The position numbers and the translations under genes are program-made. A stretch of 64,000 bases of DNA, taken from the NCBI GenBank assembly GCA_023846275.1, contig JAIUJO010000072.1, positions 206,501 through 270,500 on the forward strand, given 5' to 3'. The notes below the pieces were generated by a model. It made no database searches and was not told the DNA's origin. It worked only from the letters and a program-made list of their open reading frames with translations. Positions 12,524 to 25,354 of this stretch are shown in pieces; within the stretch, counting starts at the first letter, position 1, and every line of letters begins with the position of its first letter. The DNA comes from Vanilla planifolia. Taxonomy: Eukaryota; Streptophyta; Magnoliopsida; Asparagales; Orchidaceae.

Positions 12524-13082
12524 AATAGTTCCAACATCAACTACATGTTCTCATGAGTAGCTTCTACAATCGTGACTTGTTCCCCATCTAAAAAGGCAAT
12601 GAGCTAAACACCTTAATTCCTAAATAGATAAAGATCAAAATTAAGTTTTTAAAAAAAATCAATAAAACTTTAGTGGCTTTTAACGTAAAAGTCAAATCAT
12701 TTAATTTCCTAAAAATTTAAAACCAAGCAACCTTGAATTTCTCTCAAAGAGATTTATGTAAAAAGAAATCCTTATATTTTAATCTTTCCTTATGAAACCC
12801 ATATTCTTCCTTTTTGTAGTGAATATTAGACAATTCATTCATGTCCCTTAAAATTCTCATACAAGATACACACATTATCTAATAATTTCTTTTCTTTTGA
12901 TTTAAAGATAAATAATACACTTAGCAATCACTTTGTATCTTCTTCATGTGTTACAAATATTATTTAAAGATAAATAATACAAAAATTGGTAGGCTTGTAA
13001 CACCTAAGCTTGTAAAGGATTGGGAGTGATCACTAAGCAATACAAAAATACTAAGTTTGTATTTTTGTTTGTTTCTTAAACA
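12522..13082. other. Unassigned flank of the 5S array, with a direct repeat and two hairpins
   Basis: No gene, satellite or transposon motif is recognisable. Two small structures stand out. A perfect 19-bp direct repeat, 'atttaaagataaataatac', lies at 12900-12918 and 12962-12980. Two adjacent perfect inverted repeats lie at 13042-13068 (10-bp arms, 7-base loop) and 13067-13085 (8-bp arms, 3-base loop). The second hairpin touches the point where 5S-array sequence begins. Confidence 0.6.
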
Positions 13083-13141
13083 AACATTCATGTTGGCTTT
13101 TTGGATGTGTGACCTATTGAGAACTCCTAATGTTGCAAAAT
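13083..13141 (+). pseudogene. 5S rRNA pseudogene, 3' half only (copy 0)
   Basis: The sequence resembles the 3' part of plant 5S rRNA from about box A onward. 'ttcatgttggc' stands for the box A end, 'ggatgtgtgacct' for box C, and 'gagaactcctaatgttgc' for the 3' stem. It is followed by the usual spacer start ('agcattcattttttaatg'). The 5' half is missing and the array's left boundary falls here, next to a hairpin at 13067-13085. Confidence 0.7.
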
Positions 13142-14309
13142 TTTTCTTATAGCATTCATTTTTTAATGGATGATAATTAATTTAAAGAACACATGAATAT
13201 TAAAAAATTAAATTAATAAAAATGATACTTTATAATTACCATTTTTGTAATTAACTTTTAGCACTAATTTTATTATATTATTGTCAATTTAATAAAATAA
13301 TAAATATGACACATCATTCGAAATAATAAAATAATAACTTCAAATTTTTTTTAATATTGAGAAAAAATATATATTAATTATCAAAAATTATAACTAATTT
13401 ATGTTTCAAATAGTTTATATATGCTATGAATAGATATTTCTAAATATAAATAATATTATGATATGCAATATTAGAAATCTAAAACTTTTACATTATTATT
13501 AAATATTATGTATATTTGTCATCTACATTTTGTCATGTGGAGGTAATATATCAAAATGATAAAAATATTTTTTATTTAATTAACTTTTTAATTTGTATGA
13601 ATTAAATTATATTAAATTAAAGTTCAAAAATTCTCTTAATATATTTAATTAAATAAAATGGTTAAAAAATGTCAAATAGTTTTTATATTTTATTATTATC
13701 TAATATTACATATAATTAACTTGTTATATTTAAAAGATATAACAAGTTTAATTATTAAAGTTTAACTTTTATAAATTATTTATCATATTTTTGTCTCTTT
13801 ATCTCAATATCCCACATTAAATAATTTTTTTTCTCTCTTGTTATCATTTTTTATTTGTTTCTTTGTTCACTCATATTATTATTCTTGGCCTCTCTCTCCT
13901 CTCCTTCTCTCCTTTCTTATTTCTTTTTCTCATTTACTTTTTTAATTATTCTTTCTATCTCCACTTTGATCTTCATGTTTATTTCTTCTTCGTTAAATTA
14001 TCTCTAATGTCACACTATTATTATTTTCTAATCTATTTTTCTCTAATCAATATAGGACTTTCTTTCTCTTCCAGAATAGTTGTCTCTATCTCCATAATCT
14101 CTATTTCAATCCATCATTTAACAATTTTTAAGAAATTTCTTGTTTTACAAAGCTTAATATATTATATTGTGATAAATATATGTTTTTATTTATATTAATT
14201 ATATAATTTAATTTTTTAAAAGTATATATACTTGATAATTTAGAAATTTTAAACATTATTCTTTGTCTTTAAGACAATACTTATAGAACTTTGACTTCTA
14301 TTCTAGGAA

Positions 14310-14428
14310 CATGTGACCACACTAGCATCATTGCCTTGGATCTTTATTGAAACTCTTGATAGGCCTGCTTGCGCATGATTAGTATTAGGTTGGACAACCT
14401 CTTGAGAAATCTTTATGTTTCGCATATT
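14310..14428 (+). pseudogene. 5S rRNA pseudogene (copy 1)
   Basis: This is a full-length remnant of about 119 bases, the normal 5S length. The 5' end 'gtgaccacactagcat' matches the plant 'gcgatcataccagcac' region, and 'aacctcttgagaaatc' matches the 3' part of box C and beyond. Box A is badly altered around 14355-14375. It cannot be an active gene given the changes in the internal promoter. Confidence 0.8.
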
Positions 14429-15492
14429 TTTCCATAACATTCCTATTTCTAATAAATGATAATTATTTTTTAAAATATTGTATTGTAAAAAAATATTATA
14501 AATGATAATTTATAACTATCATTTAATAATTTTTTTAAATAATAACTTTTTAACATTGTAACAAATTTCATATAATGCCAATTATGGCACTTCATATGAT
14601 AAAGTAAAATAATAACTTTATTTTAGTTAATAAAAAAAATAATTAATATGAAATACAATAAATTAGAAAAATTTATATTTATAATAATACATTTTTACTA
14701 AACAAAAAAGTTTTTAAATAAAGAAATATTATATTATAGTATATTAGATATCTAAAAAAAACCTTAATTAATATTGAAAATATTATTTAATTATTATAAA
14801 ATTGTAATAATACTTGAATATATTTTTTATTTTTTAATTATTAAATATTATATATGGTTAACCTGCTATATTTTATAAATATTATAAGTTTAAATATTAA
14901 GATTTCACTTTTATCTAATTATTCGTCACTTTTACATTTTGTCTTAGTGTTTCCCAAATTCTGTAACTTTCTTCACTCTCTTATTATTATTCTCTTATTT
15001 GTGTCATCACTCATTATTGCCTCATATTCTTCTTCACCTATCCTCTTCACTATCATTCTTTACTTTTTATAACCCTCTATTTCAATTTTTTATTTTTCTT
15101 TCTATCTCCTTTATATTTTCTCTTTCCTTATCTTCTTTATTAATTCATCTATCATCTTGCTATTATTTTTTTCTCATTATTTTACTCTTATCAATCTATT
15201 ACTTTCTTTATTTTATAGAATAATTATCTCTATCATTATTATCTCTTTTTTAGTCAATCAATTTATAATATTTATGAAATATTTCATGTTTCAAGTTTAA
15301 TATATAATAATTATGGTAATTATTAATTTTATTGTTGTATTTATTAAGTAATATAAGTTTTTTATTAGAATGATAATGAAATGGAGGAAAATTTGATAAA
15401 TTGATATCAATGTTATGAAAAATATGGATATTAGAATATATTAAAACATATAATAATAATCTCACAGCTATGACTATTTATCTTTTTAATGC

Positions 15493-15554
15493 ATGTGCAA
15501 TCGCACTAGCATGATAATAATGGATTTTATGAGAAGTCCACATGTTGAACATAT
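15493..15554 (+). pseudogene. 5S rRNA pseudogene with internal deletion (copy 2)
   Basis: Only about 62 bases remain. The 5' end 'atgtgcaatcgcactagcat' is joined directly to the 3' end 'gagaagtccacatgttg'. About 58 central bases, including box A and box C of the internal promoter, are missing. The flanking spacer is normal, so this is a deletion within an array member and not the edge of the array. Confidence 0.8.
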
Positions 15555-16640
15555 CTTTGCATAGAGTTCATTTTTGTAATGAATGACAATTAATTTTAAT
15601 AACTTGTTAATATTTAAAATTTAAATCATTAAAATAAATAGTTTATAATAATAATTATTATATTTATTATTAATTAAAAATTAATATTATTTTTGTAAAT
15701 TTTAAATAATAATAAGTATGACACATCAAATGATATAATAAAATAATAACTTTATTTTAGTTTAAATATTATTTATTATTTATATTTATTATCTATATAC
15801 AAAGATAATATGTTAAAATATTATATTATTTATCTTTAATTAAACACAAATTTTAAGTATTAATAAACCAACATCATAATAAATTGCTAATATTTTTAAA
15901 AATATTTATAATGTTCTAATAAATATTATATATGTTTAAGTTATTATATTTAATAAATATTACTAATTCAATTATTAAAGTTTAACTTTTATTAAATTAT
16001 TTCTCATTTTTTCTCTTTATCTCAATATCTAACATATTCTCTCATTTAGTTCTCTTTTTTGTTATAATTGTCTTATTTGTAAAATCATTCTTTATCTCCT
16101 AATATGCTTCATAGCATTACTTCTCTCTGCTTCCCTATATTTCATTTGACACTCTTTTAATTATTTATTTATTTATTGTCTCAACCTCTAATAAATCATC
16201 ACTTTTATTTTTCTCTTTATCAAATCATATACTCCTCTTTCTCTATTATTGTTTTCTATTTATTTTACTATTATCAATCTATTACTTTCTCTCTCTTATA
16301 AAATTATTATCTTTACCTTTATTATCTAATTTTTAGTTCATCAATTAATAATATTTAATAAATTTTTCATATGTCATAGTTCAATAAAAATATTTATGAT
16401 AAATATATATTTTATTGATTATATTTTTCTTTATTTTTGTTGTGTACTTAAAAGAATGAAAAAATAATGGAATGAAGTTGTATGTGTTAATATCTATGTT
16501 ATAAAAATAATAATTTATATATACGTAAATAAAATATTAATATTAAAAATACTTTTAGTTGATAGTTTAGAAAATTTAGAAATGTTTCATTATTTTTAAG
16601 AAAATAATCACACAACTACAAATATTTGACTTTTTTATGC

Positions 16641-16748
16641 ACATACAATCACACTAGCATTATAACACTAGATTGCATTCAAACTCTAATATTAATTTTT
16701 GATTGGTTGTCGTTTGTGTTGGGATGGGTGACCTCTAGTTGCACATAT
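16641..16748 (+). pseudogene. 5S rRNA pseudogene (copy 3)
   Basis: The 5' end 'acaatcacactagcattata' and an almost perfect box C, 'gggatgggtgacctc', are retained. Box A is scrambled ('atattaatttttgattgg'), and the 3' stem is shortened before 'gttgcacatat'. It is one of the best-preserved box C copies in the array. Confidence 0.82.
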
Positions 16749-17962
16749 TGTTTTATAACATTTCTTGTTTTAAAGAATAATAATTAATTTTAATAATATT
16801 TTGATAATAAAAAATTAAATTATTATAAATTATAGTCTATAATACTATTTTAGTAAATAATTAATAATAATAACTTTATAATATTATTTTAAACTTCATA
16901 TAACAATAAATATGATACATGAAATGATATAATTTTCTTTATAATAAAAAATATATAATTTAACTAGAGTTTTTAAATTGGAATAATATTATAAATTAGA
17001 ATACTAAAAATCTAAAATTATATCATTAATATTACAATTTGTTTATTATTATTATCTACAAAACATTATATAAAGATAATAAATTAGAATAATTATATAT
17101 TTTATTATTTCATTAATTTTTTAAAACTTAATTTTTGAATAAAATAATATTTGATTAGTATTGTAAATATTCTTTAAACATTCACAATATTATAAAATAA
17201 TAATAAACCTAAAGTAATTCTTATATTTTATTATTATTAAATATTAGATATGATTAAAATATTTTAATTAACAAATATTATAAGTTTAATTATTAAGATT
17301 TTACTTCTATTTAATTTTTTCTTTTTAACTCAATGACTTTCACATTATTTGACTTTCTCCTCTCTTATTATCATTTTTTTGTTTTTTAATTATTATTATG
17401 CTTTTATATTCTTCTTAGCCTCTCTCTTTTAATTACCTTTATTAACTTTCTCATTTCTCTCTCTTTTACTTTTTACTTTATTCTCTCTATCGTTTTTATA
17501 TTCTCTCATTTCTCTTTCACTGCGTTAAACCACCTCCCGTCTCTCTCAACCTTTTATTTCTTTCTCTTATACAACAGTTAACATCATCTATATTACCTTT
17601 TTTTAGCTCATTAATTAATAATATTTAAAAATCAGTCATACTGTATAGTTTAATATATAATAGATATGATAAATATATAATTTATTATTCGTATTTAATA
17701 CATATTTTTAATTTTTTTATTTATAAAAATCTGACATAATGAATTAAATTATTATTTATTAATATTAAGGTTATATAAATAGTTTAAGTAATTTTTTTTT
17801 AATTTTATGTCACAAAAATGTTAATATAAGAATGTATTTTGTAATAATTAGTATGAATAAATTTAATTTAAAAGTGCATATGTTTTGCAATTTAAAATTT
17901 TTTTAAATGTTTCTTTAACTCAAATAAATGTTACACAACTAATATTTTTTTTCTATTGTTGC

Positions 17963-18084
17963 ATTTGCGACCATACTAGCATTGTTGCATTTGATTCCAT
18001 TAGAACTCCAAAGTTAATAAGCATGCTTAGGCTGGAGTAGTTTTGGGTTGAGTTAGCACTTGAGAAGTCCTTATATTGCGATTA
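17963..18084 (+). pseudogene. 5S rRNA pseudogene (copy 4)
   Basis: A full-length remnant with 'gcgaccatactagcat' at the 5' end, 'ccattagaactccaaagtta' in the middle, and 'gagaagtccttatattgc' at the 3' end. Box A carries a 3-base insertion ('gttaataagcatgcttagg'). Box C is degraded. The unit that follows is the shortest in the array (about 990 bp to the next gene) because spacer material is missing. Confidence 0.85.
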
Positions 18085-18817
18085 TTCATTCATAGCATTC
18101 TCTTTTTTAATAAAAATCAATTTATTTAAAAAATGATTTAATAAGGTAATTATAATTTTTATTATTTTATTAGAATTTTTTATTTTGTGTCCAAAAATTA
18201 TATTATATTATTTATTTAAATATTATGTAAATACTTTTAAACTTTTATAACAAAATAAGAGCAAAAATATTTTTTAGTATTTTATTTTTATTAAATATTA
18301 TATATAAATAATTGTTAAATTTAATAAATATTATAAGTTTATATAATATTATTTTACTTTTACTTCATTATTTTACTTACCTCTTTGATACCAATGTATC
18401 TGATAATCTCTTACTTCCCTCTTATTATCTTTCTATTATTTCTCTCTTCATTATTTATCTCCTTATATAAGTCATAGCCTCTTTCAATTATGATTTTCCT
18501 CTCTATTTTGCTCTTATAAATCATTGAATTTTTCTCTCTTATAGAATAATTATCCTTGTCTCTAATATCTATTTTTTTTCTATCAAATAATAATGTTTTA
18601 AGAAATCTCTTGTGTTAAATACATTAATATATAGTATTTATGATAAACATATTTTCTTTTATTTATATTTATTATAAAAATTAATTTTTAGTTTATGAAA
18701 ATGATAACGAAACAAATGAGAATCTTATGTGTTAATGTCTATGTTATCTAAGATAATAACATATGTACTTTTTATTAAAATTATATAAATTACATATTAA
18801 TATTTGAATATGTTATG

Positions 18818-18838
18818 ATATATATATATATATATATT
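18818..18838. repeat. Short (TA)n run in a 5S spacer
   Basis: About ten TA dinucleotides lie in the A/T-only part of a 5S-array spacer. A similar, shorter run is present at 26558-26575. This is simple-sequence DNA of no evident function. Confidence 0.9.
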
Positions 18839-18951
18839 AAGTATATCAAATATTTTAAAAGTATATATAGTTAATAATTTAGAAAATTTTAGAAATAATT
18901 TATTATCTTAAACATAATAATCACATAGTTATAATTTTTTATCTTTTGTAT

Positions 18952-19046
18952 ACATGTTCAATGAGACGAGTATATAACAATAAATCTATTAAAACTTCAA
19001 AGTTAAGCATGCTTGGTTCATAGTAGTATTAGGATGGCTAACCTTT
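18952..19046 (+). pseudogene. 5S rRNA pseudogene, 3' truncated (copy 5)
   Basis: The core is clear: 'aacttcaaagttaagcatgc' followed by 'ttggttcatagtagtatt' and 'aggatggctaacc'. This gives a good box A and most of box C. The sequence then breaks off directly into spacer, without the 3' stem or the usual post-gene segment, so a deletion removed the gene end together with the first part of the spacer. Confidence 0.82.
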
Positions 19047-20104
19047 TTAATTTTTAAAAATGGTAGTTTAAAATTATCATTTTAGTAACTAATTATTAAT
19101 AATTATTTTATAGCATTATTAATAATTTTATATAATAATAAATATGTATGACACATCATGTGCTTTTTAATTTTCTTTAATATCAATTAAAATAACATAT
19201 ATTAATTATAAAAAATAAAAATTAATTTATTTTTATAATAGTATATATATCTTATATATAAAATTTTTTTAAGTGGCGAAACATTATATAATTAAGTATT
19301 ACAGTTCTAGAATAATATTTAATTAATTATCAAAATATACCTTAAATATTTGTAATATTATAAAAATATAATTAATGACAAATATTATTTACATTTTATT
19401 ATTTTTAAAAATTATATATTATTATTCTATTTATCTTAATCTCTCTTACATTCACACACTTGCTTCTCTCTTATTATCATTTCCTTTTGCCACTTCATTA
19501 TCTATCTCTCTATATTATTTTTTACCTCTCTCTCTCCTCTATTTTTCTTTTCTCTTCATTTCTATCTTTTTTATTTTTTTTTATTTTTTCTCTTTATCTC
19601 TTTGATAATATCTCTTTTCTTATCTTTGTCATTTAAAATTTTTTTATTTCTCTCTATTATTATTTTTCTTATTATTTTACTATTATCAGTTCACAATTTT
19701 TCTCTCTCCTCAAGAATAGTTATCTTTATATTTATTATCTTTTTTTCATTATATAAATTAATAATATTAATGAAATATTCCATTTTACATAGCTTTATCA
19801 AAAATAATTATGATAATTATATATTTTTCTTTTAATATTTATTGCTTCCTTTAATTATATATTTATAAGAATGATAAGGTAATAGAAGAACATATTAAAC
19901 ATTAATGTCAACGTTATAAAATTTAACTGTTTATATAATTTTTTTATAAATTTTTAGTGAAGAAAATCTTAATATTTTAATATATTATGGAATATGTTAC
20001 AAGCATAATTTTTTTACAATACCTTTACTTGATAATTTTGAAAAATTGAGAAATTATTCATTACATTCAATGCAATAATCACATAGCTATTTTTTTACCT
20101 TATG

Positions 20105-20210
20105 TACAAATCGATGACCACGATAACATTATAGCACTAGATCACACTAGAACTCAAAAGTTAAGCATGCTTGGGTAACTCTTCATGGGAAGTCTTTGTG
20201 TCATAGAAAT
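20105..20210 (+). pseudogene. 5S rRNA pseudogene (copy 6)
   Basis: 'gatgaccacgataacatta' (5' end), 'agaactcaaaagttaagc' and 'atgcttggg' (box A) and 'gggaagtctttgtgtca' (3' stem) are present. About 20 bases between box A and the 3' stem are missing, taking the start of box C. The box A match is among the best in the array. Confidence 0.82.
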
Positions 20211-21322
20211 TTTTTCCTTGGATTCCTTTTTCTTATGAAGGACAATTAATTTTTATATGATGTTCATATTAAAATGTTAAATTATTAAAAAGATTCTTTA
20301 TAATTTAGTATTTTTTTAATTAATTTTTTATAATAACTATATAATATTGTCATTAATTTTATATAATAATAAAAATGGCACAATGTATGACATAAAAAAA
20401 ATAATATATGTAATAAAGTTTAACGTTTAAAAAATATAGCAATATTATATTATAAAATATTAGAAATTTAAAATTTTACCATTATTGCTAAATATTATTT
20501 GTATTATTATCTATATAACATAATATAAATCTATTATATCTAAAAATAATAATAATATTTAATTAAAGTTTTGAATTTCTAATATGAATAAATTAATATA
20601 TGAAGGATAATATATATTCTTTAATTATTGTAATCATTCTTAAATATTAATAAACTACAAATTTGTTTTATATTTTACTATTATTAAATATTAAAAGTTC
20701 AATTATTAAGATTTAATATTTATTTAATTATTTCTCTCATTTTGTTAACTAAATGCTCTCATATTGTCTAATTTCTTTCTCTCTTATTATAATTCTCTTA
20801 TTTATATTTTTATTTCCTATCTTTTTATATTCTTCTTTGCCTCTCTCTTATTTTATGCTTCTATACATTCTTATTTATTCCTCTATTTTATTTTTTCATA
20901 TATTCTCTTTATCTCTGTACGCTCATTCTTTTCTTTTCTTTTTATTAAATCGTCTCTAATCTCTCTATTATTATTTTTGATTTTATTTTGCTTTTATCAA
21001 TCAATACCTTTTCACTTTCACAGAATAATTATCTCTATCTCTACTATTATTTTTCAACCGATTAATTAACAATTCATATGGAATCACTCATATTATATAC
21101 TTTAATATATAATGGTAAATAAATATTTTATTATTTATATTTATTACATAATTTTTTTAATTTTATATGAATCGATCATTGATATTAGTATACATTATGT
21201 CTTATATAATTAGCATAAATTTTATTTAAAATTACACATGCTTGGTAATTTAGAAAATTTTTGAAACTGATGAATACCTTTAGAAACATAATCACACCAC
21301 TATGATATTTCCTTTTATATGC

Positions 21323-21438
21323 ATGTGTGATTAGACAAGTATTATAGTGCGATGTTATAAGAACTCCAAAGTTGGGCATGCTTAGGTAAGAGTTGATTTG
21401 GATGCGTGACCTCTTGAAAAGTCTTTGTTTTGCTTATA
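21323..21438 (+). pseudogene. 5S rRNA pseudogene (copy 7)
   Basis: A near full-length remnant: 'atgtgtgattagacaag', 'agaactccaaagttgggc', 'atgcttaggtaagag', 'tggatgcgtgacctcttg' and 'aaaagtctttgttttgc'. Both internal promoter boxes are recognisable but mutated. A minus-strand open frame overlapping this copy (21185-21379) is coincidental. Confidence 0.83.
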
Positions 21439-22583
21439 TTTATTCATAACATTCTTTTTTTAATGAATGATAATTTATTTTAATACTATGTTAATTTTAA
21501 AAAAATAAACTATCATAAATAATAGTTTATAGTTATTATTTTAGTAATTAACTATTAATAAATATTTAATGACATTATTATTAATTTCACGTAATAATAA
21601 ATATGACACATTATGTTATATAACAAAATAATAACTTTAATATAGTTTTGTAATGAGAAAAATAACTTGTATCAATTCTAGTAAACAATTATTAATTTGT
21701 ACTCATTGAATTTTAAAAATCTAAATTTATGTCATTATTATGAAATACTATTTATATTTATTATTAATATTATGTAATATAGTTGTAAATTATTACAATA
21801 TTTATAATATTTTATATTTAATTACATTTTAAATTTCAGTTTTATTAAAAATTCCTTAAATATTTTTATATTATAAAATAATAACAAATCAAAAATATTT
21901 TAATATTTTTTAATAAGTAAATATTATATGGTTAACATTTTTATGTTTAACAAATATTATAATTTTAATTATTAAAATTTAACTTTATTAAATTATTTCT
22001 CTAAGTTTTTCTCTTTGTCTAAATTTAGTCACATTGTGTCATATTCTTACTTCAATCTATATCACTTTTAATTTTTTATTTATTTCATCTATCCCTTCCA
22101 ACTTCTCTCTATATTCAATCATATCTAATCTCTCTCTATTATTATTTTTCTCTTTATTTTACCCTCATCAATCTATGACTTTCTTTCTCATATAGAATAG
22201 CCATCTACATCTCTATCATTTATTTTTGAGCCAATTAATATTAGTAAAGAAATCTTTAATGTTATGTAATTTAATATGTAAAAGTTGTTACAAATACATA
22301 TATATATTTTATTATAATTATGTAATTTAAATTTTTATTTATAAAAATAACATAATTAAAGAATAAGCTTTGTATTAATGACTATATTACCAAAAAAAAA
22401 ATTTGCAAAATTTTTTAATAATTATATATAAAAGAAATATTGATATTAAAGTATATTATGACAAATATGATATGCATAATTAATTTGTAAAATTAGATAT
22501 AATTGATAATTTAAAAATTTTTGGAAATTATTCATTATCTTTGAGGAAATAATCAGACAACTTTGATTTTTTCTCTTACAATC

Positions 22584-22702
22584 ATGTGAGGTCACGCTAG
22601 CATTATCGCCCTACATCTCATTGGAACTCAGAAGTTAAACATGCTTGGCTAATAATGGTATTTACATGGGTGATGTCTCGAGAAATTCTCATTTTGCACA
22701 TT
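22584..22702 (+). pseudogene. 5S rRNA pseudogene (copy 8)
   Basis: A full-length remnant of about 119 bases: 'gtcacgctagcattatcg', 'attggaactcagaagtta', 'aacatgcttggctaat', 'catgggtgatgtctcgag' and 'aaattctcattttgcaca'. It keeps several CG dinucleotides that other copies have lost. Confidence 0.83.
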
Positions 22703-23861
22703 TTTTCAAAACATTCCTTTTCGAAAGAACCATAATTAATTTTTATAACATTATATTGTTTCAAAAATCAATTACTATAAATGAAAGTCTATAGTTAACA
22801 TTTTAGTAAAACATTTTTAATTGTAACATTATAACAATATTTTTATTTTTACATAACAATAAAAATGGTAAATCATATAATATAATAAAGTAATAACTTT
22901 AATTTAGTATAATATTGAGCAAATGAACTTATATCAATTATAAACAATTATAATAAATTTATGTTTACAAGTGTACGTATGCTTTGTATAATATGGTAAT
23001 ATTTTGCTACAAAATATTAAAAATCGAAAATAATACCTTTCTTAAAATATTATTTACATTTATTATATATGTTACAATATATATATAAAATATAATAAAA
23101 TAATTGTATTATTTATCATATAATAAGCATTTCTAATTTTAAGTTTAAATAAAATAATATTTAATTAATAAATAAAATATTCTCTAAATATTTTTATATA
23201 CTAAAATAATAATAAATCATATATATATTTTTATTATTTTTATTAGTAGGTATTTTTTATTATTAACTTATTATATTTAATATATATTATAATTTAAATA
23301 TTAAAGTTGAACTTTTATTAAATTATTTTTTTACTTTTCTCTCATTATCGCAATGTCCAACACATTATCTAACTTTGTTTCTCTCTTGTTATCATTCTCT
23401 TATTTGTATCACTATTTTTATCTTCTTACATTCTTCTTGGCCTCTCAGTTGTCTCTATCCTTTTCTACTTTTCATTCTCTTTATTACTATTTTTCTTATT
23501 ATTTTGCTCCTATCAATCTATGACTTTCTGTCTTTCTTATCAAAGTATTTCTCTATATATTTTTTGTCTCTTTTTTATCCTATCAATTAAATTTATTTAA
23601 GGAATCTATTAAATATAATAATTTAATATTTAATATTTGTCATAAACATATAATTTTTTTTAAAATTTTTAGAAATTTTAATTGTTTTATTTATAAGAGA
23701 ATAATAATATAATGAAAAAAATATTAGAATATATTATGTCGTTTACAATAAGTTTAAATTTTTTATAAAAGTACATATGCTTCATAGTTTAGAATATTTT
23801 AGAAAGATTATTGAGTTTTAAGATAATAGTCAACAATTATGATTGTTTGTCTTTTTTATGC

Positions 23862-23977
23862 ATATGCGATAACACAACCATTATAACACTAGACATCATT
23901 AGAACTCCCACGTTAAGCTTGATTGGTTGAGAGAAGTATAGGGTTGGTGATCTCTTGAGGGTAGTGTTGTATAAATT
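23862..23977 (+). pseudogene. 5S rRNA pseudogene (copy 9)
   Basis: 'atatgcgataacacaacc', 'attagaactcccacgttaag', 'cttgattggttgagaga', 'gggttggtgatctcttgag' and 'gtagtgttgt' follow the 5S order at near full length. Box C is weaker than in copies 3, 10 and 11. Confidence 0.82.
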
Positions 23978-25234
23978 GTTTTGTAACAATAGTTTTTTAT
24001 TAAATGATAATTAATTTTATTAACATATTATTATTTAATAATTAAATTATTATAAATTATAGTTTCCAAATATTATTTTAGTAATTAATTATTAATAACA
24101 ACTTTATAATATTATTATAAATTTTATATAATAAAGTTGATGCATCATATGATGCGATCAAATCATAATTCTAATGTAGTATAATATTGAGCAAAATAAT
24201 TAAAAATCAATTGCAATAAATTAAAATTAATTTTTTTTATAATAGAATATATATACCATATATTGAATCTTTTAAATATAGTAATATTATATTATAGAAT
24301 ATTAGAAATCTAAAATTATATCTTTAGTATTAATTATCTTTTATTTACTTTATATAGATTAATTAATAAAAATATAATATAATAGAATTATTATAATATT
24401 TATTATTTATTTAATCTTTTAATTTTAGAATGAACAAAATTATTTTAAATTAACAAAAAAATAGTCATTAAAACATTTGAAATATTCAAGAGCAATAATG
24501 AAGAAGAAGAAGATCAAAAAATTTTAAATATTATTATTATTTAATATTATATGTAATTAATTTGTTATATTTAAAAAATTTTAAAACTTTTATTATTAGA
24601 ATTTTAGTTTTGATTAATTTTTTCTCTCACTTTGTTCTGTCCATCTCAATGTCTATCATATTCTCCCGCTTTTTCCTCTCTTGTTTTTCACTCTCTAATT
24701 TGTTTCTCCACTCTTTGTCCCTATATGCTGTTCTTGATAGCTCTCTCTGCAACCATTTTCTACTTTCTAATTTCTCTATTTCACTTCTTTATTTATTGTT
24801 TCGATTTCTTCTACATGATCTCTTTTTTTTCTTCAACTTTGATTTTTCTCTCATTTATCCTAATTTATTTTTTCTTTATTTTATTCTTATCAATTGTCTT
24901 TTTTATAAAATTGGTATCTCCATCTTTATTATCTCTTTTTAATCTCATCAAATAATAATGTTAAAGAAATCTCTTCTTTTATATTGTTTAACATATAATA
25001 CTTATTCTAAATATATATTTTATTATTTATACTTATTTCATATTTTAGTTGTTTTATTTATAAGAGCATTAAAATAATATAAAGAAATTCCATTGTGTTA
25101 AAGTTAATATCACAAAATATAATAGTTTGTATAATTTTTTTATTAATTTTATAAAAACAAATATTAATATTAAAAATTTTTAGAAATGGTTCGTTATCTT
25201 GAAGATAATAATCACACAATTATGATTTTTTTAA

Positions 25235-25354
25235 TATGTGCAACCACTGGAGCATTATAGGATTAGATTCGATCAGAACTCCAAAGTTAAGCATGATTAA
25301 CCAAGAGTAGTATTGAGATGGGTGAGCTCTTGAGAAGTTCTCATGTTGTACATA
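25235..25354 (+). pseudogene. 5S rRNA pseudogene, best-preserved copy (copy 10)
   Basis: About 120 bases with nearly the whole plant 5S plan intact: 'gtgcaaccactggagcatta', 'gatcagaactccaaagttaa', 'gcatgattaaccaagag', 'tagtattgagatgggtgag' and 'ctcttgagaagttctcatg', then 'ttgtacatat'. By eye it is roughly three-quarters identical to plant 5S rRNA. Several positions essential to the 5S fold are changed, so I regard it as inactive. Confidence 0.9.

Noticed and set aside
11738-12556. 272-codon plus-strand open frame, the longest in the window, and its overlapping frames
   Set aside because: It is a translation of the TTC/CTT and CT microsatellites: only Ser, Leu, Phe and Pro runs. Every frame of such a tract is open by composition, and no conserved domain is present.
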